64,000 bases of DNA from Leisingera sp. ANG1 (lineage in GTDB: Bacteria; Pseudomonadota; Alphaproteobacteria; Rhodobacterales; Rhodobacteraceae). The stretch lies in NCBI RefSeq assembly GCF_000203975.2, contig NZ_AFCF02000015.1, positions 36,110-100,109 of the forward strand, given 5' to 3'. Positions 24,400-33,008 of this stretch are shown here, one piece after another. The notes under the pieces are model-generated. The model saw only the letters and a list, made by a program, of their open reading frames with translations. It ran no database searches and was not told the DNA's origin. Both the position numbers and the translations under genes were made by a program. How positions within the stretch are numbered: the stretch's first letter is position 1; the number at the start of each line of letters is the position of its first letter.

Positions 24400-25229
24400 G
24401 CCAGCGACTCCAGGAATTCGCGGGTGAATGTGCCGTCGAACACATGCATGGTCGGGCCGGTCATCCAAACGCCGTCCTCAGCCCAGTCGATCCACAGGGT
24501 GCCGCCATCCAGATCGATCTGCACCTTGCGGCCCGTCAGGCCGCGCCGGGCGGCTGCAACGGCGGTTGCGCAGGAGGAGGAGCCGGAGGCCAGTGTCACG
24601 CCTACACCGCGCTCCCAGACGCGCATGCGGATGCGGTCGGGGCCGGTGACCTGGGCGACCTGTACATTGGTGCGCTGCGGGTAGAGCGGGTGGTGCTCGT
24701 AGCGGGGACCGAATTCCGCCAGCGGAATGACCTCGGCGTCCTCGACAAAGAAGGTGCAGTGGGGGTTGCCCATGCCGGTGGCTGTGGGGCCGCCCTCGAT
24801 CGGCAGTTCCAGCGTGTCCGCTTCCTCGGCCAGGGGAATGTCCTGCCAGTCCAGCTGCGGCGCCCCCATGTTGACGGAGGTGAGCCCGTTGCCGGCGTCG
24901 CGGGCATAAAGGTCGCCGCGGTCCGTGGTCAGGTGCAGCTCCGGCTTGCCGGTCTCCAGGATCAGGTGGCGGGCGATGCAGCGGGTGGCATTGCCGCAGG
25001 CCGCAGAGGTGGAGCCGTCGGCATTGTAGAAGGTCAGATGCGCGTCGCCCGGCCCGTTCGAGATCACCGTCAGCTGGTCAAAGCCGACGCCGAACTGGCG
25101 GTGCGCGATTCCCTTGGCCATCGCCGGGGTGATGGCAATGTCCTGCGCGCGCGCGTCGACAACGACGAAGTCGTTGCCCAGCCCGTGCATCTTCATGAAG
25201 GGGAGATTTGTGTGTGCCGAGGTGCTCAT
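24396..25229 (-). CDS. dapF: Diaminopimelate epimerase with Ser in place of one catalytic Cys
   Basis: Interconverts LL- and meso-diaminopimelate for lysine and peptidoglycan. 277 residues. MKMHGLGNDFVVVD, first catalytic Cys78 in AACGNATRC, GMGNPHCTFFV and WERGVGVTLA are canonical. The second active-site motif, normally ACGSG/ACGTG, reads ASGSSSC: Ser215 (codon 24585-24587) stands where the second catalytic Cys is expected. The start is uncertain: ATGs at 25238, 25229 and 25196 all lack a good RBS. It overlaps mtaB by 4 bases. Confidence 0.93.
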   Translation of the reverse strand: MSTSAHTNLPFMKMHGLGNDFVVVDARAQDIAITPAMAKGIAHRQFGVGFDQLTVISNGPGDAHLTFYNADGSTSAACGNATRCIARHLILETGKPELHLTTDRGDLYARDAGNGLTSVNMGAPQLDWQDIPLAEEADTLELPIEGGPTATGMGNPHCTFFVEDAEVIPLAEFGPRYEHHPLYPQRTNVQVAQVTGPDRIRMRVWERGVGVTLASGSSSCATAVAAARRGLTGRKVQIDLDGGTLWIDWAEDGVWMTGPTMHVFDGTFTREFLESLA

Positions 25230-25294
25230 GGCGGGCATATAGACCCGGCGCGGAGATGAATCCAGCCTTCGGTGAGAAAAGTTGAAAAAAGGGG

Positions 25295-25323
25295 TTGACC
25301 CCCCGCCGCACTGGCCCTAGATA
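25295..25323 (+). promoter_or_regulatory. Promoter of the tRNA-Lys gene
   Basis: TTGACC (25295-25300), 17-base spacer, TAGATA (25318-25323), about 100 bases before the tRNA. A near-consensus housekeeping promoter. Confidence 0.75.
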
Positions 25324-25425
25324 CGCCGCCTATCGGGACAGCGTGACACACACCGCCACGCCGGACCAAAGCGAAATAAGTGCTTGAACCTTCTGGGAAA
25401 AACACTTAGACCGCGACGAAGAAGT

Positions 25426-25501
25426 GGGCCGTTAGCTCAGTTGGTAGAGCAACTGACTTTTAATCAGTGGGTCGCAGGTTCGAATCCTGCACGGCTCACC
25501 A
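25426..25501 (+). tRNA. tRNA-Lys (anticodon TTT)
   Basis: Full cloverleaf: acceptor GGGCCGT pairs with ACGGCTC, D-arm TAGCTCAGTTGGTAGAGCA, anticodon stem ACTGA with loop CTTTTAA, T-arm GCAGGTTCGAATCCTGC, discriminator A and encoded CCA (25499-25501). Anticodon TTT reads AAA/AAG. Confidence 0.98.
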
Positions 25502-25539
25502 CTTCCTCCCAAAACCGCTGATGATGACTGAGAAATGCG

Positions 25540-26304
25540 CTACAGGTATCCCTGAGCGCGGAAGCTGAGTTCGGCGGATTTTCCGATGATCAGATGGTCG
25601 TGCAGGGCGATTCCCAAGGCGCTGAGGGCGGCCTGGATCTGATCTGTCATACCGATGTCACTGTCCGAGGGCGTGGGGTCTCCGGACGGGTGATTATGCA
25701 CCAGAATCAAGGCGCTGGCGTTCAGTTCCAGGGCGCGTTTGGCGACCTCGCGGGGGTAGACGGGCACGTGGTCGACGGTGCCGCGGGCCTGTTCCTCGTC
25801 GGCGATCAGGACGTTCTTGCGGTCCAGGAACAGGATGCGGAACTGTTCGGTTTCGCGGTGGGCCATGGTGGTGTGGCAATAATCCAGCAGCGCGTCCCAG
25901 CTGGAGATCACCTGGCGCTGCATCACCCGGGCGCGGGCCATGCGGTGCGCGGCGGCCTCCAGTACCTTGAGGTCAGTGATGACCGCGTCGCCGATGCCCC
26001 TGACCTGCGCCAGCCGTTCCGGTGCGGCTGCCACCACGCGGTTGAAATCTCCAAATGTATCAAGCAGTTGCCGTGCCAAGGGTTTCACGTCGCGGCGCGG
26101 AATGGAGCGGAACAAGACCAGCTCCAGAAGCTCGTAATCGGGCATCGCGGCAGCGCCGCCGGCCATGAAACGCTCGCGCAGGCGGGCGCGGTGGTCCTTG
26201 ATGTAGGAGGGCAGGCGGCCGGGGGAGAGCGGGGCCGCAGGGGCCTCCTCGCTGCCGGGAAACAGCGGCAGGGAGACGTCCTCGAATGCGGGGTCCTGTG
26301 CCAT
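25540..26304 (-). CDS. radC: RadC-family JAB/JAMM protein
   Basis: Widely conserved protein of uncertain role, once tied to DNA repair. 254 residues: N-terminal helix-hairpin-helix region (FNRVVAAAPERLAQVRGIGD) and a C-terminal JAMM metalloprotease-like domain with HNHPSGDPTPSDSD supplying the zinc His-His-Asp. The start at 26304 gives a 30-40 residue Pro-rich leader common in this family. A triple GTGCAC repeat is 90 bases upstream. Confidence 0.93.
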   Translation of the reverse strand: MAQDPAFEDVSLPLFPGSEEAPAAPLSPGRLPSYIKDHRARLRERFMAGGAAAMPDYELLELVLFRSIPRRDVKPLARQLLDTFGDFNRVVAAAPERLAQVRGIGDAVITDLKVLEAAAHRMARARVMQRQVISSWDALLDYCHTTMAHRETEQFRILFLDRKNVLIADEEQARGTVDHVPVYPREVAKRALELNASALILVHNHPSGDPTPSDSDIGMTDQIQAALSALGIALHDHLIIGKSAELSFRAQGYL

Positions 26305-26393
26305 GGCGCCATGGTGCCGCCATCATGGTTGAGGAAGTGTTAATGGATGCCCTGCGAGAGCGGCGGAGGGGCGGCTGTAAGGGGGTGACAGGC

Positions 26394-26421
26394 GTGCACC
26401 CCTTGTGCACCCCCTGTGCAC
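26394..26421. repeat. Three GTGCAC hexamers with exact 11-bp period (copy B)
   Basis: GTGCAC at 26394-26399, 26405-26410 and 26416-26421 with spacers CCCTT and CCCCT. Same spacing, orientation and distance to a leftward start codon as copy A at 1680-1707. Confidence 0.7.
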
Positions 26422-26479
26422 CGCCGCAGCGCGGCGTGGGGCGTCTGGGCAGGGCGCTGCGTAAAGGATGCGCAAAAGA

Positions 26480-26504
26480 AAAGCGCCCCGGGCGGGGGCG
26501 CTTT
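26480..26504 (-). terminator. Terminator hairpin downstream of dnaJ
   Basis: AAAGCGCCCC (26480-26489) and GGGGCGCTTT (26495-26504), perfect 10-bp stem. Read leftward it is followed by TTTTCTTTT. It probably ends the dnaKJ transcript. Confidence 0.8.
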
Positions 26505-26552
26505 GATCGAGTCGTTTCAGGCTAGTGGCCGGGGCTCCGCCCGTTCGCAAGC

Positions 26553-26575
26553 GAAACGCTCCCCCGGAGCGTTTC
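26553..26575. repeat. Perfect hairpin GAAACGCTCC-CCC-GGAGCGTTTC
   Basis: 10-bp stem with CCC loop, 13 bases past the dnaJ stop. It matches the hairpin at 1787-1809 in size, loop and flanks (GGGGCTCyGCCC then GTTCG upstream), but the inner stem pairs differ compensatorily, so the structure rather than the sequence seems conserved. Confidence 0.7.
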
Positions 26576-26587
26576 CGGGGAGCTTGC

Positions 26588-27748
26588 TCACCCCTTCATC
26601 CCATCCCAGAAGCTTTTCACCGAAGAGAAGAAGCTGCGGGATTCGGGGTTGGTGTTTTCCTCGGATATGTCCTCGAACTCGCGCAGAAGCTCCTTTTGGC
26701 GGGCGGTGAGGTTCATCGGGGTTTCCACCGCCAGTTCGATGAACATGTCGCCGGTGGCACCACCGCGCAGCGCCGGCATGCCTTTGCCGCGCAGGCGCAT
26801 CTGGCGGCCGGACTGGCTGCCCTCGGGGATTTGCACGCGGCCGCGGCCTCCGTCGATGGTCGGCACCTCGATGGAGCCGCCAAGCGATGCCTTGGCCATG
26901 CTGACCGGAACCCGGCAGTAGAGGTTGTTGCCGTCACGCTCAAACAGCTTGTGCGGGCCGACCTCGACAAAGATGTAGAGATCGCCCGGAGGGCCGCCGC
27001 GCAGGCCGGCTTCGCCTTCGCCTGCCAGTCGGATGCGGGTACCGGTTTCCACGCCTGCCGGGATGTTCACCGACAGCGAGCGGTCTTTTTCCACCCGGCC
27101 GTGGCCGTGGCAGGATTTGCACGGGTTCTTGATGATCTGGCCCAGGCCCGAACAGGTCGGGCAGGTGCGTTCAACGGTGAAGAAGCCCTGCTGCGCGCGG
27201 ACCTTGCCCATGCCGGAGCAGGTCGGGCAGGTGGTGGGTTCCACGCCGCCCTCAGCCCCGGTGCCCTCGCAGGAGGTGCAGGAAACGGAGGCCGGGACCT
27301 TGATGGTCTTATGCAGGCCGCTGAAGGCTTCCTCCAGCGAGACGCGCAGGTTGTAGCGCAGGTCTGCGCCGCGCGATGCGCGCTGGCGTCCGCCACCGCC
27401 GCCGCGCTGGCCGCCCATGAAATCGCCGAACAGGTCGTCGAACACGTCGGAGAAGGCGGAGGAGAAATCGCCGCCGCCAAAGCCCTGGCCGCCGCCGCCG
27501 CGCTGGCCGCCGCCCATGCCGTTTTCAAAGGCAGCATGGCCAAAGCGGTCATAGGCCGCCTTTTTTTCGGCGTCCTTGAGGACGTCATAAGCCTCGTTGG
27601 CTTCCTTGAACTGCGCCTCGGCGTCCGGATTGTCGGAGTTCCGGTCGGGGTGCAGTTCCTTGGCCTTCTTGCGAAAGCCTTTTTTGATTTCGTCTGCGGT
27701 GGCGCCTTTGGCCACGCCCAGAACGTCGTAATAGTCACGTTTTGACAT
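26588..27748 (-). CDS. dnaJ: Co-chaperone DnaJ
   Basis: Hsp40 partner of DnaK, 386 residues. J-domain with [20 protein letters not shown] and HPDRN, then a Gly/Phe-rich stretch ([15 protein letters not shown]), four zinc-binding CxxCxGxG repeats ([32 protein letters not shown]) and the C-terminal substrate domain. Lies 77 bases after dnaK, with a hairpin between them that could lower its level relative to DnaK. Confidence 0.98.
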   Translation of the reverse strand: MSKRDYYDVLGVAKGATADEIKKGFRKKAKELHPDRNSDNPDAEAQFKEANEAYDVLKDAEKKAAYDRFGHAAFENGMGGGQRGGGGQGFGGGDFSSAFSDVFDDLFGDFMGGQRGGGGGRQRASRGADLRYNLRVSLEEAFSGLHKTIKVPASVSCTSCEGTGAEGGVEPTTCPTCSGMGKVRAQQGFFTVERTCPTCSGLGQIIKNPCKSCHGHGRVEKDRSLSVNIPAGVETGTRIRLAGEGEAGLRGGPPGDLYIFVEVGPHKLFERDGNNLYCRVPVSMAKASLGGSIEVPTIDGGRGRVQIPEGSQSGRQMRLRGKGMPALRGGATGDMFIELAVETPMNLTARQKELLREFEDISEENTNPESRSFFSSVKSFWDGMKG

Positions 27749-27776
27749 CGGTTACCCCATCTGCCTCAACGAAAAT

Positions 27777-27802
27777 GGGCCGGTCCGGGGTCGGACCGGC
27801 CC
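27777..27802 (-). terminator. Hairpin between dnaK and dnaJ
   Basis: GGGCCGGTCCG (27777-27787) and CGGACCGGCCC (27792-27802): perfect 11-bp stem with a 4-base loop. Leftward it is followed by ATTTTC. Probably a partial terminator or 3' end stabiliser of dnaK mRNA. Confidence 0.75.
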
Positions 27803-27825
27803 GCCTTGGCCTGAGTGCTCAGGCG

Positions 27826-29748
27826 TTAGCGCTTGTCGTTGTCCAGGTCTTCGAACTCGGCATCGACGATGTCGTCGTCAGCCGGGCCTGCGGCTTCGTC
27901 AGCTGCTGCCGGCTCGTCGTCGCCGCCTTCTTCGGCCTGCGCCTTGTAGATCGCCTCGCCCAGTTTCATCGCAGCTTCGGTGACGTTCTGGATGCCGGAC
28001 TTGATCTTGTCGGCGGTTGCCTTGTCGTTCTCCAGCTCGTCCTTCAGCGCGGCCACGGCCAGCTCGATCACCTCGACAGTGGACGGGTCGACCTTGTCGC
28101 CATGCTCTTCCACCGATTTCTCGGTCGAGTGGATCAGCGATTCGGCCTGGTTCTTGGCTTCGATCAGCTCGCGGCGTTCCTTGTCCGCCTCGGCGTTGTC
28201 CTCGGCGTCCTTGACCATCTTTTCGATGTCGTCGTCGGACAGACCGCCGGAGGCCTGGATGGTGATCTGCTGTTCCTTGCCGGTCGCCTTGTCCTTGGCG
28301 CCGACCGACACGATGCCGTTGGCGTCGATGTCGAAGGTCACTTCGATCTGCGGCATGCCGCGCGGTGCCGGCGGGATTTCCTCGAGGTTGAACTGGCCGA
28401 GCATCTTGTTGTCGGCGGCCATTTCACGTTCACCCTGGAACACGCGGATGGTCACGGCGTTCTGGTTGTCTTCCGCGGTCGAGAACACCTGCGACTTCTT
28501 GGTCGGGATGGTGGTGTTGCGGTCGATCAGGCGGGTGAAGACACCGCCCAGGGTTTCGATGCCGAGCGACAGCGGGGTCACGTCGAGCAGCACCACGTCC
28601 TTGACGTCGCCCTGCAGAACGCCGGCCTGGATGGCAGCGCCCATGGCAACCACTTCATCCGGGTTCACGCCCTTGTGCGGCTCCTTGCCGAAGAACTTGG
28701 AAACCTCTTCGATGACTTTCGGCATCCGGGTCATACCGCCGACCAGAACCACCTCGTCAATGTCGGAAGCCGACAGGCCTGCGTCCTTCAGGGCCGCCTT
28801 GCACGGGTCCATCGAGCGTTTGATCAGGTCGGAGACCAGGCTTTCCAGCTTGGCGCGGGTCAGCTTCATTACCATGTGCAGCGGCTGGCCCGAGGACGGG
28901 TCCATCGAGATGAACGGCTGGTTGATCTCGGTCTGCGAGGTGGAGGACAGTTCGATCTTGGCTTTTTCAGCGGCTTCTTTCAGGCGCTGCAGGGCCATCT
29001 TGTCCTTGGACAGATCGACGCCGTTTTCCTTTTTGAACTCATCCGCCAGGTAGTTGACGATGCGCATGTCGAAGTCTTCGCCGCCCAGGAAGGTGTCGCC
29101 GTTGGTCGACTTCACTTCGAACAGGCCGTCGTCGATTTCCAGGATGGTCACGTCGAAGGTGCCGCCGCCGAGGTCATATACGGCGATGGTCTGGGTGTTT
29201 TCCTTGTCCAGGCCATAGGCCAGCGCAGCCGCGGTCGGCTCGTTGATGATGCGCAGCACTTCGAGGCCTGCGATCTTGCCGGCGTCCTTGGTGGCCTGAC
29301 GCTGGGCGTCGTTGAAGTAGGCAGGCACGGTGATCACCGCCTGGGTGACTTCCTCGCCCAGGTAGGATTCCGCGGTTTCCTTCATCTTGCCCAGGGTGAA
29401 GGCGGAGATTTGCGACGGGGAGTATTTCTCACCCTTGGCTTCCACCCATGCGTCGCCGTTGCCGCCGTTGACGATGGAGAACGGCACCATCTTCTTGTCT
29501 TTGGCGACGGCCGGGTCGTCGAACCGGCGGCCGATCAGGCGCTTGACGCCGAACACGGTGTTGTCGGGGTTGGTGACGGCCTGGCGTTTGGCCGGCTGGC
29601 CGACCAGGCGCTCGTCGTCGGTGAAGGCAACGATCGACGGGGTGGTGCGCGCGCCCTCGGCGTTTTCGATCACGCGGGGCTGGGAGCCATCCATGATGGC
29701 CACGCAGGAGTTGGTGGTACCCAGGTCGATGCCGATAACTTTGCTCAT
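27826..29748 (-). CDS. dnaK: Chaperone DnaK (Hsp70)
   Basis: ATP-driven protein-folding chaperone, 640 residues. The ATPase domain has [37 protein letters not shown] and [20 protein letters not shown]; the substrate-binding domain follows the linker [16 protein letters not shown]. The tail [17 protein letters not shown] has the EEVD-like acidic end. The start at 29748 follows AAAGGGATC. A strong promoter sits 110 bases upstream. dnaJ follows. Confidence 0.99.
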   Translation of the reverse strand: MSKVIGIDLGTTNSCVAIMDGSQPRVIENAEGARTTPSIVAFTDDERLVGQPAKRQAVTNPDNTVFGVKRLIGRRFDDPAVAKDKKMVPFSIVNGGNGDAWVEAKGEKYSPSQISAFTLGKMKETAESYLGEEVTQAVITVPAYFNDAQRQATKDAGKIAGLEVLRIINEPTAAALAYGLDKENTQTIAVYDLGGGTFDVTILEIDDGLFEVKSTNGDTFLGGEDFDMRIVNYLADEFKKENGVDLSKDKMALQRLKEAAEKAKIELSSTSQTEINQPFISMDPSSGQPLHMVMKLTRAKLESLVSDLIKRSMDPCKAALKDAGLSASDIDEVVLVGGMTRMPKVIEEVSKFFGKEPHKGVNPDEVVAMGAAIQAGVLQGDVKDVVLLDVTPLSLGIETLGGVFTRLIDRNTTIPTKKSQVFSTAEDNQNAVTIRVFQGEREMAADNKMLGQFNLEEIPPAPRGMPQIEVTFDIDANGIVSVGAKDKATGKEQQITIQASGGLSDDDIEKMVKDAEDNAEADKERRELIEAKNQAESLIHSTEKSVEEHGDKVDPSTVEVIELAVAALKDELENDKATADKIKSGIQNVTEAAMKLGEAIYKAQAEEGGDDEPAAADEAAGPADDDIVDAEFEDLDNDKR

Positions 29749-29857
29749 TTGCGATCCCTTTTTACTACTCAAGGCGATTACCCGAGGCCTGAACCCGTTG
29801 CGGCATCCTGGCCCCGATTGTTTTGCGGTTTGGTCTGCACCTTGCCGCGTCCCGGCG

Positions 29858-29887
29858 TATATAGGGACGTGAAAACGGCCCTGCAAG
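29858..29887 (-). promoter_or_regulatory. dnaK promoter, combined heat-shock and sigma-70 type
   Basis: Leftward CTTGCAG (29881-29887), 17-base spacer, TATATA (29858-29863) preceded by CCC. CTTG plus CCCTATAT fits alphaproteobacterial RpoH promoters; TTGCAG-17-TATATA also fits RpoD. No CIRCE element is seen. Confidence 0.75.
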
Positions 29888-29961
29888 CGCCAGTGCACGC
29901 CCGGAGGCGTGAATCAATGCGCTTTTTTGCAAGGGCTATGGTTAAGGATGGATGAACGGCA

Positions 29962-30564
29962 ATGACCCTGCTGCGGGTGCGCGGATTTGATGTTCACAAG
30001 GGGTATCTCGATGGCGTCCGGCAGGCGGCGCTGATCGAGGCCTTGCGGGGGGTGCTGAAGGCGGCGCCGCTGTTTTCGCCCAAGGTGCCGGGCGGCGGGC
30101 AGATGTCGGTGCGGATGACCTCGGCCGGACGGTTCGGCTGGTATTCGGATGCCAAGGGCTACCGCTATGCGGAGCAGCACCCGGCGGGGCGGGACTGGCC
30201 GGCGATCCCGGCGGAGGTGCTGGAAATCTGGGCGGAGCTGACCGGGCTGGAGCGGCAGCCGGAATGCTGCCTGCTGAATTACTACGGTGAGGGTGCGAAG
30301 ATGGGGCTGCACCAGGATAAGGATGAGGCGGATTTCTCCTTTCCCGTGGTTTCCATTTCGCTGGGCGATGACGGGCTGTTCCGGATCGGCTGCCAGACGC
30401 GGGGCGGCAGGACGGAATCGCTCTGGCTGAGTTCCGGCGACGTGGTGGTGATGGGGGGCGAGGCGCGGCTGACCTATCACGGGGTGGACCGGATCCGGTT
30501 CAAGTCGTCGCGGCTCTTGCCCAAGGGCGGGCGGATCAACCTGACGCTCAGGGTGGTGACGTGA
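29962..30564 (+). CDS. alkB: AlkB-type alpha-ketoglutarate-dependent DNA/RNA demethylase
   Basis: Fe(II)/2-oxoglutarate dioxygenase repairing 1-methyladenine and 3-methylcytosine. 200 residues. The jelly-roll core has LNYYGEGAKMGLHQDKDEAD with the HxD iron ligands, VSISLGDDGLFRIG, and the distal His in LTYHGVDRI followed by NLTLR with the 2-oxoglutarate arginine. Not to be confused with the alkane hydroxylase at 56.9 kb. Divergent from dnaK. Confidence 0.94.
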   Translation: MTLLRVRGFDVHKGYLDGVRQAALIEALRGVLKAAPLFSPKVPGGGQMSVRMTSAGRFGWYSDAKGYRYAEQHPAGRDWPAIPAEVLEIWAELTGLERQPECCLLNYYGEGAKMGLHQDKDEADFSFPVVSISLGDDGLFRIGCQTRGGRTESLWLSSGDVVVMGGEARLTYHGVDRIRFKSSRLLPKGGRINLTLRVVT

Positions 30565-30578
30565 CGCTGGCGGGGCGC

Positions 30579-30627
30579 AAAAGTTTTGCGGAAAACTTTT
30601 GCCAAGACTTTTGCTGAAAAGTCTTGG
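30579..30627. terminator. Tandem perfect hairpins between convergent genes
   Basis: AAAAGTTTT-GCGG-AAAACTTTT (30579-30600) and CCAAGACTTTT-GCTG-AAAAGTCTTGG (30602-30627). The T-rich arms act in both directions. They separate alkB from the convergent SH3 protein gene. Confidence 0.8.
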
Positions 30628-30636
30628 GGCCGGCGG

Positions 30637-31281
30637 CTAGGGCACCAGCGAGCAGCAGCCGGTCAGGACGTCGAGCTGGCCCGTGCCGCGCAGGTGCAGC
30701 AGGTCGATCGAAATGCCATAGCTGCGGTCCGACATGCCGTCGGTGCAGTGTTGTGACGTCAGGGTGCCGGACAGGCTGGCGGTTCCTGGTACGGACGTTT
30801 CGTTGCTGGGGTGGTGGACAGCGTGGAAGCCGGATTTGCCGCTGTGGCCTGCTGCCCGCTGCCTTGCCAGCAGTGTGAAGCCGGTGACCGGGCCCTCCGG
30901 GGTGGTCATGCGGGCGGTGTCATCCAGGGTCAGGGACCAGAAGGGCTCGGTGCCGAAGCAGTCCAGCGCCTGTCCGTGCATCATGCGCCAGTCGTTTTGG
31001 GGTTGCAGGCTCAGATACCGCAGGGCGGCCCAGCCGGATTGCTCGCCGCTGTTCACCTGGCCCCATTTACCGCTTTCATCCGCTAGAATCACTTCCACAC
31101 CGGTTTGATCCGGTGCCAGGGTTCCGATGACTTCAGCACTGGCGGAGGGGGTGCTGCGGATGTTGAGCACGTCATCAGCTGCAACACCGGTGACGCTGTG
31201 GAGCGCGGGATACTCCTGCGCTGCGGCGGGCAGAGCCAGCAAGGCCAGCCAAAGAAGGGCAGCAGCGTGCCGCCCCCTCAC
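30637..31281 (-). CDS. Exported SH3-domain/COG3650-like protein
   Basis: A 214-residue periplasmic protein. The GTG start at 31281 overlaps the stop of the upstream permease gene (GTGA) and gives a signal peptide (HAAALLWLALLALPAAAQ); longer ATG frames would read through the permease gene. A bacterial SH3 domain (about 28-85: LNIRSTPSASAEVIGTLAPD) is followed by a COG3650-type domain with DCFGTEPFWSLTLDD and GMSDRSYGI. It may bind cell wall or sense envelope state. Coupling to the exporter suggests an envelope role. Confidence 0.78.
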   Translation of the reverse strand: MRGRHAAALLWLALLALPAAAQEYPALHSVTGVAADDVLNIRSTPSASAEVIGTLAPDQTGVEVILADESGKWGQVNSGEQSGWAALRYLSLQPQNDWRMMHGQALDCFGTEPFWSLTLDDTARMTTPEGPVTGFTLLARQRAAGHSGKSGFHAVHHPSNETSVPGTASLSGTLTSQHCTDGMSDRSYGISIDLLHLRGTGQLDVLTGCCSLVP

Positions 31282-32099
31282 CGGCGCGCGTTCCAGCTGA
31301 GGGAGACATGGCGGCGGGTGTAAAACTCGCCCATCAGGCCGATCACGATCAGAACCAGCGCCACCCAGGCGGCATACTGCCAGGAGCTGAAATGCGGGTT
31401 GTAGTTGATGAAGACATAGCCGCGCGACTGGTCGATGCAGTGGAACAGCGGGTTCCAGTCGAACATTGCCAGCATGAAGCTGGGCAGCGTGTTGGCCAGG
31501 AACATCTTGCCCGAGGCAATCATGTTGGCGCGCTGGTAGATCATCATCAGGATGCTGACAAAGCTTGGCGCCCAAGGCTTCAGAACCAGAAACACCAGCC
31601 CCACGCCGAACCCGGTGATCCAGGCCAGCAGCACCATGCCGAAGGCGGGAATGGGTTCCTCGATATGCACAGGCGTGTAGGCGACGTGATAGGCAAACAG
31701 GATGATGATCAGCGACAGAACCTGAATATAGAGCGCGCCGATGGCGGCGGACAGCAGCGCCACCATCGTGTTCATCGGCGCGTGCTGCATCATAGGGCTG
31801 CTGGGGCCCTCAGCGCCGGCAACGGCACTGACAGTCTTGGTGTGCACCATGAACAGATACACGCCGGACATCACATAGAGCAGAAAATCGCCGCGGATGG
31901 CGGAGCCGCGCAGGCCCAGCACCGCAAACATGACATAGAAGGCCAGCACGAACAGAATCGTCTGCAGCAGGTTCAGGCCAAGTGCGATGAAGGCGTTGTT
32001 GTGCTTGGAGCGGACGCTGCGCACGGCGGAGTGGAACACCACTTCGCTCAGGGAAAGAAATCCGGACATCCACGATTGCTGCGTGCGCTGCTGAAACAT
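31278..32099 (-). CDS. Polysaccharide ABC-type export permease (KpsM/ABC-2 family)
   Basis: Inner-membrane permease of 273 residues with six hydrophobic helices, including LNLLQTILFVLAFYVMFAVL and YIQVLSLIIILFAYHVAYTP. It resembles KpsM/Wzm-type capsule or O-antigen exporters, with the C-terminal FSSWQYAAWVALVLIVIGLM helix. No ATPase partner is encoded beside it. Preceded by a good promoter at 32157-32185. Neighbours cysQ, kdsB, galU, galE, glycosyltransferases and a sulfotransferase suggest glycan export. Confidence 0.82.
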   Translation of the reverse strand: MFQQRTQQSWMSGFLSLSEVVFHSAVRSVRSKHNNAFIALGLNLLQTILFVLAFYVMFAVLGLRGSAIRGDFLLYVMSGVYLFMVHTKTVSAVAGAEGPSSPMMQHAPMNTMVALLSAAIGALYIQVLSLIIILFAYHVAYTPVHIEEPIPAFGMVLLAWITGFGVGLVFLVLKPWAPSFVSILMMIYQRANMIASGKMFLANTLPSFMLAMFDWNPLFHCIDQSRGYVFINYNPHFSSWQYAAWVALVLIVIGLMGEFYTRRHVSLSWNARR

Positions 32100-32156
32100 G
32101 AACCTGCGTTCTCTGCTCTTATCTGATGCGGCTGCTTGCCGTTCTGCTGTCTGCGC

Positions 32157-32185
32157 ATCATAAGGGGCAACAGGCAAATTTTCAA
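32157..32185 (-). promoter_or_regulatory. Promoter of the export permease gene
   Basis: Leftward TTGAAA (32180-32185), 17-base spacer, TATGAT (32157-32162), 58 bases before the start codon. Close to sigma-70 consensus. Confidence 0.75.
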
Positions 32186-32210
32186 TTAAACCCGTGTTGG
32201 GGAGACCTGC

Positions 32211-33008
32211 GTGACTTATGAAGACCTGGTGCCCGTGATCCGCAAACTGGCCATCGAGGCCGGTGCAAAGATCATGGAGATTTACAACTCCGACGATTTT
32301 GACGTGAAGGTGAAATCCGACGACAGCCCGGTGACCGAAGCGGATGAAGCGGCGGATGCGCTGATCTCGGCCGGGCTGCGGGCGGCATTTCCGGGCGTGA
32401 TGCTGGTCACCGAGGAGCAGGCGGCCTCGCACAAGGAGCGCGGCGACACCTTCCTGATTGTCGATCCACTGGACGGCACCAAGGAGTTTATCCACCGCCG
32501 CGGCGATTTCACCGTGAACATCGCGCTGGTGGAAAACGGCGTGCCGACCCGCGGCGTGGTCTATGCGCCGGCGCGGCAGCGGATGTTCTTTACTCTGGCT
32601 GACGGCAGCGCGGTGGAGGAGACCGGCAGCTTTGATCCGGAAACCATCGGCGCAACCCGGGTGATCCGGGTCGCAGACAGCGATAACTCCGCGCTGATGG
32701 TGGTGGCGTCGAAATCGCACCGCGATCAGGCCACCGATGACTACATCGGCAAGTACAACGTGAAGGACAGCAAGAGCGCCGGCTCCTCGCTGAAGTTCTG
32801 CCTGGTTGCCACTGGCGAAGCGGATATTTATCCGCGTGTCGGCCGCACCATGGAATGGGACACCGCCGCGGGCCATGCGGTGCTTGCAGGCGCTGGCGGC
32901 AAAGTGGTGCGTTTTGACGATCATTCCCCGCTGAGATACGGTAAAGAGGGCTATGCCAACCCGTTCTTCATCGCCTATGCACCAGCTGTGGAACTGAAGG
33001 AAGCCTGA
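32211..33008 (+). CDS. cysQ: 3'(2'),5'-bisphosphate nucleotidase
   Basis: Mg-dependent phosphatase removing 3'-phosphate from PAP, the by-product of PAPS-using sulfotransferases. 265 residues from a GTG start with GGGGAGACC upstream. Metal motifs: TEEQ, VDPLDGTKEFIHRRGDF, and MEWDTAAGHAVL. The region SAGSSLKFCLVATGEADIYP fits CysQ rather than inositol phosphatases. It overlaps kdsB by one base, and a sulfotransferase lies 7 kb on, so recycling PAP for glycan sulfation is plausible. Confidence 0.92.
   Translation: MTYEDLVPVIRKLAIEAGAKIMEIYNSDDFDVKVKSDDSPVTEADEAADALISAGLRAAFPGVMLVTEEQAASHKERGDTFLIVDPLDGTKEFIHRRGDFTVNIALVENGVPTRGVVYAPARQRMFFTLADGSAVEETGSFDPETIGATRVIRVADSDNSALMVVASKSHRDQATDDYIGKYNVKDSKSAGSSLKFCLVATGEADIYPRVGRTMEWDTAAGHAVLAGAGGKVVRFDDHSPLRYGKEGYANPFFIAYAPAVELKEA

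Noticed and set aside
27742..29955. A 737-codon open frame antisense to dnaK
   Set aside because: Shadow of dnaK, a well-known artefact in high-GC genomes.
29749..29961. CIRCE operator at dnaK
   Set aside because: No TTAGCACTC-N9-GAGTGCTAA dyad; the promoter fits RpoH/RpoD control instead.
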